A DNA stretch of 64,000 nucleotides from Loxodes magnus (lineage: Eukaryota; Ciliophora; Karyorelictea; Loxodida; Loxodidae): contig CAMPDV010002461.1 of assembly GCA_946699065.1 (NCBI GenBank), positions 1 to 64,000 of the forward strand. The letters run 5' to 3'. The notes beneath the pieces were generated by a model. That model had not been told where the DNA came from, did not search any database, and saw only the letters and a program-made list of their open reading frames with translations. The stretch's first letter is position 1; each line of letters begins with the position of its first letter. The translations under genes were made by a program, and so were the position numbers. Below are positions 40,082 through 49,947 of this stretch, piece by piece.

Positions 40082-42238
40082 TCATGCTTGTCCATTGCTC
40101 GATACCAACCAATTGTTGTCCCTTGATAATGATAAACTACCCACAGTGTCTGTATGACCCTTTAGTACACAGCTACACTATCCATTATTGATATTTCGTA
40201 TTCTTATTGTCTTGTCTCGAGATCCAGATAAAATATATTTGTTGTTGCTCGAGAATATTACCGAAGTGACATAAGAGGTGTGACCCGAAAATACCTTTGT
40301 ACATTATTATGTTCTTGAGTTCCATAAACGAATAGTTTTGTCATCCGATCCAGATATGATGTAAGTGGAATCACTAGATATAGCCACAACATTTACATCA
40401 CTAGTGTGACCACTCATGGTCTTACAGGTACCTGTCTTCACGTCCCATAGTCTCACCGTCTTATCATCACTTCCCGATACGATGAACTCTGAATCACTGG
40501 ATATAGCCACAGATGATAAAGAACTAGTGTGACCACTCATGGTCTTACAGGTACCTGTCTTGACGTCCCATAGTCTCACCGTCTTATCATTACTTCCCGA
40601 TACGATGAACTCTGAATCACTGGATATAGCCACAGATCATACAGAACTAGTGTGACCACTCATGGTCTTACAGGTACCTGTCTTGACGTCCCATAGTCTC
40701 ACCGTCTAATCTTAACTTCCCGATACGATGAACTCTGAATCACTGGATATAGCCACAGCATATACAGAACTAGTGTGACCACTCATGGTCTTACAGGTAC
40801 CTTCAGCTATGTTGTAGAGTCTTAGAGTTTTGTCAAATGATCCAGAAAGGATTAAGTTAGCATCTGAAGAGATGGCAACGGAGGTGACTGAGTTGGAGTG
40901 TCCAGTGAAAATGTGAGGGAGTTCCGATGAGATTTATGAGAGGTTAGTGTTGGATAGGTCGCAGTTAAGGAACTTAGTATTTCTGAGGTTGGTTGATGTT
41001 AAATTGGAGTTGGAGAAGTTACATGACGTGAATTTGGTGTCCGATAGATCTGAGTTTGTTAAGTCGATGTTTGAGAAGTTTTATTACGTAAAGTTGTAGT
41101 TCAAGAAGTTTAACATTGTTATAGCATTTGCAGCTGCTATTTACATTTTTGGTTGATTCTTAGAAAGATTTAAGATCTATAAAAGATTTTGTTAGTTCTT
41201 TTCTGATTTTAATTGTACTAAATCGTAAAGAATCACTTAATTTTAGCATAAGTTGATTACATTTAACGGATTGTTCAAAATGGAAGTTATGTCAATTTGC
41301 TTGCTTTGGATTTCGTTGAGGATATTCTTAAGGTTTTTAATACTTTCGATTTTGAACTCCTGAAGTGGCTATTTTGCGATTTAAGTTCCTTTTATTTTTT
41401 CTGGAACTTTAGGTTTAATTGATTTTGTAACTTGTTTTCGTTGGATTTATTTTTTTACTTCTTCTTAAGGTTGAATCACTTCTTAAGCCTGATTTTATTT
41501 GCGTTGGGTTTATTGATCTAAGAACTTTCTTATTACAACTGTGAAATCTTAACTATTTTATCTTTACTCTTCACTCATACTCATAATTTCTTACAAAACT
41601 TAAAGTGACACTTCTTAGATGATTTTGAAATTCTAACTACTGTCATTAGAATTTGACTCAATTACTTTCTTAATCTCGTTTTACAATTTTGCAAATTCTT
41701 TTACCAAGTTTTGTAAAGCATTTATACTTCGATTACACTCTTAACTAGTTACTGTCTTAATTGACTTTATCTAGTAAAACTTCACATTAATTATATTGAT
41801 TTTCTTTAGGAATCCCTCAAAATAAAATGAGCTCATCTAAAAATCTTTTAATTCTTTTTGATATTACATCGAAGTGACTTGCTACACTACTTCACTAAAT
41901 ATTTTTTGAAAATCTATACATGCATTCATGATCCCTATCATTTTGTTCTTTTAGGAACTTAGTTAACTTGATAAGTCTTTAATCAATTACTTAAAATTGA
42001 TTTGTTGTTCGAACTTATTGATTTCCTACTTAAAGTACTCTTTTATGTCGAAAATCTTTAGATTCTGCTCTTCTATATTTACTTTTATGTTGTGAATTTT
42101 GCATTTGTAAGTATTAGTTACTTTTGAAACATTTTGAATACATTTAGTACATTAAATGCAACCACAACTTATTATTTTGGGTAACCTTTGATTTTAGTCA
42201 AAGACTTTGCTACAACTCTAACAGACGGTTAAATCCAT
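40082..42238 (-). CDS. RING-type / pentapeptide-repeat / WD40 multidomain protein (ciliate code; possibly a decaying copy)
   Basis: Reading TAA/TAG as Gln, one frame of 719 codons runs from ATG 42238 to TGA 40082-40084. Residues 6-49 make a full RING-like pattern, C-x2-C-x15-C-x-C-x2-C-x2-C-x12-C-x2-H. Residues 50-370 are charged and Gln/Lys-rich, with helical, coiled-coil-like stretches. Residues 377-430 are pentapeptide repeats (for example NFSNIDLTNSDLSDTKF). From 440 on come seven WD40 blades with GH and RLWD or RLYN signatures. The RING suggests ubiquitin-ligase activity, and the propeller and pentapeptide repeats suggest target or partner binding; this is inference from the families. 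About 40 of about 60 Gln codons are TAA/TAG. The start fits because the RING begins directly after it. A TGA interrupts blade 3 (codon 534), and the final TGA falls inside blade 7, before its expected DYNIRRWNI end. The copy is therefore broken, or TGA is sometimes sense. Coding G+C is higher than in the flanks. Confidence 0.85.
40412..40780 (-). repeat. 123 bp tandem repeat encoding WD40 blades 2-4
   Basis: Blades 2, 3 and 4 occupy 40780-40658, 40657-40535 and 40534-40412. Each is exactly 123 bp (41 residues) and they are almost identical at DNA level, including synonymous positions. Differences fall mainly at the two codons after SSV/SSL (Tyr-Ala, TGA-Ser, Ser-Ser) and at the GS-x-D-x-T turn (Gln/Gln, Asn/Lys, Asp/Lys). 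Blades 1, 5, 6 and 7 are clearly more diverged. This points to recent blade duplication or ongoing exchange between blades. Confidence 0.9.
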
Positions 42239-44973
42239 TACTTATAATTAATTTAAAAAAAGTATCTCAATAAATACCATATATTACAATGAAAATAAAA
42301 TTGAAAAAGAATAAATATTAATTAAAAATAAGAATTTATCAAAATTAAATATAATTTTGATTAAAATATATTTGATAAGAAAAATAAAAAACTTGATAAC
42401 TATTAGATAAAAATATTAAACGCGAACACTAAAATTTTACAAACATAATAAAATTAAATATCATTATTCATTTCTTTAAAAAAAAATTAAAAATTTTAAA
42501 TAAAATTAAAAAAAATATATTTACATTTTTTTAAAAATTTAAATAAATTTTGAGATAAATTCAATTACAAAAACTTTTATTTTAATATAAAAAATTATTT
42601 AAAAATAAGACTATTAATGAACAAATAAAAAATAATAAAACTATTATAATAAAAATATACTTTAATCATAATTAAAATTTTTTTTTATAAATAAAAAAAC
42701 AAATCTTATATTAATTAAATACAAATTAATTTTTTATAATTTTAAAAGAATGAAAATATATAAGATATGTTATAATATAAAATTAAATTATTAAAAAAAA
42801 TCTTATTATTTCGAATTTAATAATCAAAAGTAACATTTTTTTGATTAATAAATAACGTAAATTATTAAAAAAAAATAGAATATAAAATCTTTATTCATCT
42901 GAAAAAAACTTGTATACTTAAACCTAATTTACAAAAAAAATAATTACATAAAATTTTTTATTTAATACCTGGAAATTATTCATTATCACCCAATAATGAT
43001 ATATATTATCTAAAATTAGATAGTTAAATTTATTTTTTTGAAACTTCAAATAATATTAAAATCTATAAAATATAATTTATTTAAAAAAATTAAAGAAATA
43101 AACTAAGATACAATTTGAAAAAAAAATATTCATTATATTAATGAAATTAAAACATCCTAATAAGTAAACTCAAAATGACATAATTGAAAAAAATAATAAA
43201 AAAAATTAATTAATATTAAAAGAAAAAATAAAACAAAAGATAAAAAATTATGCTAATAAATATAAAAAGGAAAATAATAAATAAAAATTTACTTAAAAAA
43301 ATGGAAAATATAAAAAAAAATTATTAAACTATAATAAAATATAAGATATTCTAAAAATAAGAAAAATAATTTAATAAGATTAAAAAAGATAAAAAAATTA
43401 AACAAAAAAAGAAAATTTAATTTAACTGAATGAAAATAAAAATTTTAATTAAAATAAGAAAAACATATAATACTAATAAAGCCATATAATAATTAATTAA
43501 AAAATATATATAATAATATTTATTAGCTTTATAAGCATTCTAAATATCTTCTTGGTAGCTTATAAAATTCTACTAAGTATGCTTTATATTTTATCTTTAA
43601 GTAATTTTCTTAATTGAATTGCTTAATTACTTTTTCAATAAAACTAAGCATAGTTATTTTATAATAAATTTAGATTTTTTTCAATTAAATCGGAATTATA
43701 AATTTCTACATTTATTACTATATCAAAATGCTATTTGAATCTATTAATATAAATTTCTCATTTTATATAGATTTTTTTTTTTTTTATTATTAAAATCCTA
43801 AAATTTAGCATAGAAATTTAGAATAATTTATTATTAAACTTATTTTAAGATATATTGGAAGAAAATATAAAAATAAGATTCATTTTATTTGGTTTTCTTA
43901 ATTATCTAATTTAACTTGCATGTTTTATTTACAACTACCATTATCAATCAATATATTTTGTTTATATACCTTATTTAAGCTACGAAACAAAGTATATGAA
44001 GATTATAATGATAATATAAAGCAGACGATATTTACTATCTGTTTTAAGATTAGCTTTCATAAGAAAATAATTAAATGCACATAGACTTAAATAAATAAAG
44101 ATAACTAAAATATAGAAATTATAAATAATCAGATTGATAAATAAATATTAAGCTTATATATGGTAGCTTAAATTAATTAAATTCATGAAGTTATATCTAT
44201 TCCTTATTTATTTTTTTATATTTTAGCTACTTTTAAATGTGATAATTTTATTATGGAAGGCTTGTGATTGGCTTAATGATTTATTTTATTTTTAAATTTT
44301 TAAAACATAATAATAATTTTTAGTTATAGATGGGAAATTTATTTATCTAAATTTATTAATACTATTTAGATAAAACTTTGATTAAATTATTTTAAAGGTT
44401 TATATTCCTGTGAGAATGATGTTATAAATATTGAAAATTAATAATAATTTAACAACTAAAATTGAAATTTCAAGATCTTTTTGAAGAATGGAAAGTAAAG
44501 AAAGTAAGAAAATAGGATCAAATAGTGAAAATATAAAGAAAATGTTTATAAGCAAGATAAAAATAGATAATTAGGTCATATTTATACTCTAAAATTTATT
44601 AGAGCTATTTGGCAGCAAATAATAAATAAAGCAAAAATTTTAATTTATTAACTTAATTTATTATTTTAAAGTTTCTTTTCGATATTACGAAAATACTTAG
44701 TAATATTTATTTTATTTTATTTCTTTATTATGCACTGATAGATATATGCTTCGCTATTAAATTAACGTTTCGATATTAAAGTAAAAAAAGATCCTTAATA
44801 TTACAATTTAATTATCTATCAAGCAATTTAATATTTTAATTTAATAATAGAGTTAATTTTCAAATAATTTCAATTATTCTTTTATTATTTAAAGTAACTC
44901 TTTTAATAGCTTACGTAGTTATTTAAAATTACTCCAAACCATATAAGTTCACTTTGGTACTTAACATGTATAA
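42239..44973. other. AT-rich intergenic region, no supportable gene
   Basis: Extremely AT-rich sequence with long A and T runs. The stretch 43080-43480 is purine(A)-rich on the plus strand. A frame lacking TGA runs from ATG 44489 up to the next gene, but its length is not unusual for DNA this poor in G and C, and the product shows no recognisable feature. Confidence 0.55.
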
Positions 44974-45739
44974 ATGAAAATTTCCTTCTTACTGATATTG
45001 GCTATTATAGGCTTTTCTCAAAGTCACATAATAGATAAGTTCTTTATGGAAAAGTAAAGCTATACTCAAGAAAGACTTAGTACCAAATCTATGAGAGATA
45101 CAAATGGAAATGTTTATGAAGTAGGGTATTCATAAATTAGTTCTAATAATTAAGATTGCTGAATTAGGAAATAGATAGATAATGAGTTGAACTGTACAAA
45201 ACTTTCTTAGATTCAAGCCCAGCTGATTGTAGAGGTTTAAAATTGACTTTAGACAGCAATGATAGACCATATAAAGCGTTTTCGATTGATGGAGGCTCAT
45301 ATGATGCAGGATATATCACCAAAAAATCAGTTATGATTGGTACTTTTTCAGGATCTATTTTTGATAGTTTAGGTTCAGGAGGAGGTCCTAAAGTTTCAGT
45401 TCTAGCAGGATTAAGAACTGATAACGGATTTATCGAAAAAGCTACATTTTTAATAGCGTTACTTTCTACAGGAAAAGCGAATTCGTACTTAGTTTAAGAA
45501 ATAATTTTCTGTACAGATTAAGTTTCAGTTCACTCTTAGATTTGGTATAAATCTTTCGATAAAAATTCTTCAAATAATAAATTCATAGTTATCCAGAAGC
45601 AGGCTTGATAAAAGTAAGTATGGAAGGATTTTTCAGACATTATATTCATTTAGACAGAAATATGACGATAATTACATAGGGTTTAGTTAAAGATCCTTTA
45701 ACATGTTCAATTTTCTTTTAGGTAGAAGTTAGGCAATGA
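44974..45739 (+). CDS. Putative secreted protein of unknown family, three exons (ciliate code)
   Basis: Proposed exons are 44974-45139, 45187-45544 and 45589-45739, joining to 675 bases (224 residues) and ending in TGA at 45737. The product starts with a clear signal peptide, MKISFLLILAIIGFSQS, and then a soluble chain with DSSPADCRGLKL, FSIDGGSYDAGYITKK and GSIFDSLGSGGGPKVSVLAG. The last exon gives YPEAGLIKVSMEGFFRHYIH. Several Gln codons are TAA/TAG. There is no membrane segment after the signal, so secretion or entry into the endomembrane lumen is inferred. An ATG nine bases upstream (44965) is followed at once by TGA, which supports the chosen start. Each of the three parts reads well in a different frame, and GT...AG introns of 47 and 44 bases connect them. 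Frameshift decay is the alternative. I do not recognise the family. Confidence 0.65.
45140..45186 (+). other. Probable intron 1 of the secreted-protein gene
   Basis: It joins frame 1 (ending NGNVYEVGYSQ) to frame 3 (ELYKTFLDSSPADCRG) and removes the TGA codons present in both frames (45160 and 45183). The 5' end GTTCTA is weak and the 3' end is AATGAG. An alternative acceptor at 45210 (CTTTCTTAG) also keeps the frame, and donors at 45080 or 45054 are possible. The intron is well motivated but its exact ends are uncertain. Confidence 0.45.
45545..45588 (+). other. Probable intron 2 of the secreted-protein gene (44 bp)
   Basis: It starts GTATAAAT and ends TTCATAG. Its removal joins VSVHSQI to YPEAGLIKV through a Cys codon made from TG plus T. 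Without splicing the frame ends in TGA 19 codons later. The intron is AT-rich, and 44 bases is a short length of the kind found in ciliates. Confidence 0.65.
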
Positions 45740-48700
45740 ACTTAATTTGCTTTAATTAAATCCTATCTTTTAAGTAAAAATTTAAATAAAAGCTCAAGTT
45801 AATAATTAAATATTTCTTAAGGAATATAATTTAAATTTAAAGATTTGCTAAATCTCTATATATCTTAAGTATTTGTACTCTTTGGTTTATTTGTAAAATA
45901 ATTATTCATTTGATATATTTAATTTATATATTAGTGTCAAAATAACCTTAACTTAATAATAATTATGCTAGTAGCCTTCATCTTAATAATCTATATCTAT
46001 TATGATTAAACTAATAGTATAAAAGTATTAGCCTTAATTATTCTTAGTATAATATCTTTATATTTTAATTAAGGAAATAATGCAAAGGTAAGTAGGATTT
46101 GTTTTAATATTGCTAGTATGGTACTTTGGTATAATTAACAAGCTTCTTTAGTTACTACCTTTAATTCCTAAGAAAGATAGTAGTATTTAATTTATTGCTG
46201 ACTATAATTAGATTTAAGTAATAAATAGTATAATATAACTAGCTTTGGAAATAGATAATAAAAATAAAGCTTAATATCTATTTAATATTATAACTACTAA
46301 TTTAATAGTGTCTACCTAATTTCTAAAATTAGTGCTTACATTGATATTAGAATCAAGAGCTTGTGCTTATAAGATAGTAAATAGTTATAAGTTAAGTTTT
46401 AAAGATTCTAATAAATAGAATAATGAAATGATTTATTGAATATACTTGCATTTATATTCAGTTCTTAGAGTTATATTATATACATTTATCTAATTTACTA
46501 TTAATTACTCTAATCTACTTCTAAAGCTAATTCTATCATTATATAAAGCAGATATCTAAACTATTTAGATATTATTAGTTATTATATACAATGCTACTTA
46601 TAATTGCCTATAATTCATAGAGCTATCTAATATTATCTAACCTTTAGAAACTACTACCTATTTACTTAATTGCTTCATTTTTATTTAGAATGTAATTCAA
46701 TTCTTTTAAGCATGTATCTCATTAAGAAAATCTACTCTTTACATTTATTTAAGAATTTTAAGTTTAAAAGAGGGAAATTAAAAATATCAAGCTATAATAC
46801 AATTAGGATCATCCTATTAAGATAAAAATTAGAGAATAGCTAAACTTAATTCTAGAATCTAATGACTCTTATATTTTATCCTTTTAGCCTTAAATAGACA
46901 AAAAGTATATTTAACTATGCATTATATTATAATCTATAAAGCAAAATAATAATTTAAAAGATTTAAATTAATAAATTATAGCAATAGGAATAAACAAGCT
47001 TTAAGATTTATTATAAATTAACTAAGAAAATTAAGAAATTATTATATTTTATAAAATATAAAATAGTCAATCAACTAAAGCTAGAGTTATGAATTATTAT
47101 ATATTAGTGTCTACTTCATTAGGTCTTTTACTAAATTATATTTAATTCTAAGCATATATCATTTTAAGCTTTAAACATCTCTTTAATTAATATTTTGATT
47201 CATCATTCTTTGCAAATAACTTTGAAGCATTTTTAATTAGAAGATATTAATAATCTATTTGCAAATATTTTATACCTAAAGCAGAATCTAATCTAGATTT
47301 AAATAAATTAGATATTAGTGCTTTTTTTTATTGTATTCAAATTCAAAACTATGTAGATAAGACAACAATCTTTCCAAATATTTGGTAAATAAAAGATATA
47401 TATAAAGTTAACTATTTTTTAGAGGTATTTTATAAGTGAATAGAGATATTTCACCCCCAAATTCTTAGAATAATATACATTTTTAAATTACTATTTAATC
47501 TTATAATTTTTTATTCTCATCACTTTATTCACTTTAATTTTAAGAAAGAGGTATATAACGCCTAGTTTTCTTTAAATTATATCTAAAAGTTAAATCATTT
47601 ATTTAAAATATGACAACAAAAGATTTATTAATCATTTATAGTTATGTTTGCAATATATTTATTTTAACTTTAATTTAAATGAAAATCATAATAAATTAGA
47701 AGAAGAAATAAGCATTTAATAGATGGTACAAATAAATAGGAATATAAAGATTTTAGATGATAAATTATTAGGTAATATTAACTAATAGATTAAAGAATAG
47801 TATTATATATTTATTCCCATGAAACACATATATAAATAGACCTAATTTTTACTAATATTTTAATTATTTAAAATATTAGTAATTATATACCAATAACCAG
47901 AATATTTAATTAAATCATATTTAAAAAAATAATTTAAATTTAAATTTTATAATTTAGATTTAACTTAAATAAAAGATAAGACATGATCAAATTAGTTGAA
48001 ATAAATATTAATGAATCTTATAATAGATATTTTATGAATAACTTATAAAGATTATTAAATAAAAGTATTTCCTATATTTTAAAATTAATGTAAGGTATCT
48101 GAGTTTTCATTGAAAAAATTAAAGTTAAAATTTTAAATAAAATTAATGAAATGTTTCAGATACATTGAAATTATATCTTTCATAATAGCATTTTTACTTT
48201 AAGAATAAAAATCATTTTTTCTTAATAAAAAGAAGCTATAAAATTGCTTAATCTATTTTCTATAGCTTAAAATGTAAAAATAATCTTTATTTTTTAAATA
48301 AAAACAATTTATAATAAACATCTGGTTTAAATTAATGATATGGTGGTTATCTCTTTTTTAATATAAACTTTTTGTAATAAGATAAAGCACTTCATCTGTT
48401 TATAACTCTTTTACAAAAAATAGAATTTATAAATGATATGCTTAATTAAATAAATTTATTTCTAAATCTTAATCAATAGAATTATCATTATAAGGTACAT
48501 TGATAACTTTGATAGACTTTGAAACTAAAATTAGATAAAACTAAGAAAAATCTATAATTATAGATAAAATTTAAATTAATAAAATCTTAAATATAACTAG
48601 CAAGCATTGTCTAATAATTTGTAAATGAAAGAGATATTTATCTCATAAAGTTAACGAATAGAAATATATAATTATTATTTTTTATTTACAATATAACTAA

Positions 48701-49875
48701 GATTATATAATTTAATTTATCTATCCTTTATTAAACTAATATTTAATTAGATTTAAAGTTATTAAATATCATATTAACTATTTATTACAATTAGAATATA
48801 ATATAGTTATAAGATTTTAAAATAGTTAGTTATAGTAAAAAGTTAAATAATCTTGCTTTTTATAAATCTATTAAAGTAATAGCTGAAATAATATTTAAAT
48901 GTAATTTTAAAAGTTAGTTAGATGTTTATTAGTAGATATAATAATTGCATAATAGTTTATTTCAAATAGAATATAATAATAAAGCTATAAATCTCCTAAC
49001 TCAATAATTAATAGCTTAATATTATATTATATCTATATTTTAATTCTTTCTAACCTTTTATTATATTTATTCTACTATAAAAAAAACTTAATCTATCAAA
49101 CTAAAAAAACTAAAAGTAAAAGGAAAGTAAAAGGAAATTAATAATTTAAGAGTCTATTTATTTTATAATTTTAAGAAATAGTGCGATATTAAAATAAACT
49201 AAGCTCTAAATAATTATTAATAAGTTAGTAATTAATTTAATAAGCTTAAGCTTTATATATCTATATATATAACTTAAACATTAAACAAATTTAATTATAT
49301 TAATTAATACACTTATATTTAGAACTTCATTTTAGTGAAGTATCTGCTTAAATTAGAGAAACAGGCTTTCTTTCTAAATTAAAGTGATTTTTAATTAATG
49401 AATAGAATACTTTAATAAGATTAAATAAATTTGAAATTTAGTTCTTAAGAATCGTTAAAAGTAAGCAGTTGAAGTAATTTCTATATAATAATTTAACTAT
49501 TAAAACATCTATTTAGCAGCTTAATGATATATACTCTAATAGAATAAGAAACTTAATAATTATTAAATTAGCAATATTATTATATTAGCATTTAAAAAGC
49601 TAATTAAGGTTATTCATTTAATTTAAAAGAAGAATTAAAATATAAGGATGTTCAAACTTTTTAGAGCAAAATAGCTTTTAGATATAAGTGCTATCAATTA
49701 AAAATTTTATTTAATTAAACTATTTATTTACTAACTTGATAAGCATAAAGGTTTAAGTTTTTAAGATAAGGAATGAATGCTTATTATAATAATAACAAAA
49801 TATAAGTAACCTTGTATATAATTAATTAGTTTCTAAGTTAGAATATTTAAAGAAACTAATATCCTATTAATAACA
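45740..49875. other. AT-rich intergenic region, no supportable gene
   Basis: About 4.1 kb of strongly AT-rich, low-complexity sequence with many TTAATTA and TAGATA-like words. No frame with domain-like content, no tandem array and no RNA fold could be supported on either strand. Confidence 0.55.
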
Positions 49876-49941
49876 GACAGTGTGACCGAGTGGTCTAAGG
49901 CGCTAGTCTTTTGGGGCGTGGGTTAAAATCCCACCGCTGTC
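49876..49941 (+). pseudogene. Truncated class II tRNA (Leu/Ser-type) pseudogene
   Basis: The acceptor halves GACAGTG and CGCTGTC pair over 7 bp (one G-T pair). The D-arm has the Leu/Ser-like ACCGAGTGGTCTAAGGC, and a T-arm stem GTGGG/CCCAC closes the loop TTAAAAT. The gene is only 66 bases, whereas Leu and Ser tRNAs are usually 80-90. After CTAGTC TTTT the sequence jumps to GGGGCG, so the 3' half of the anticodon stem and the variable arm are missing. The A-C pair in the D stem and the loop TTAAAAT instead of TTCAAAT are further decay. No anticodon can be assigned with confidence. Confidence 0.75.
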
Positions 49942-49942
49942 A

Positions 49943-49947
49943 TTTTT
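49943..49947 (+). terminator. Pol III-type T-run after the tRNA pseudogene
   Basis: A run of five T residues begins two bases after the 3' end of the tRNA-like sequence, as expected for an RNA polymerase III stop. In DNA this T-rich such a run is also common by chance. Confidence 0.4.

Noticed and set aside
44489-44973. Frame without TGA upstream of the secreted-protein gene, starting MESKESKKIGSN
   Set aside because: With only TGA as stop, frames of this length are common in DNA this AT-rich. It runs in frame into the next gene's signal peptide, which argues against a real fusion, and its content is low-complexity.
45121-45140. 20-base GTAGGG...TTAG intron in the secreted-protein gene
   Set aside because: It restores the frame but leaves a TGA at 45183 in the coding sequence, so it works only if TGA is sense. 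The 45140-45186 intron needs no such assumption.
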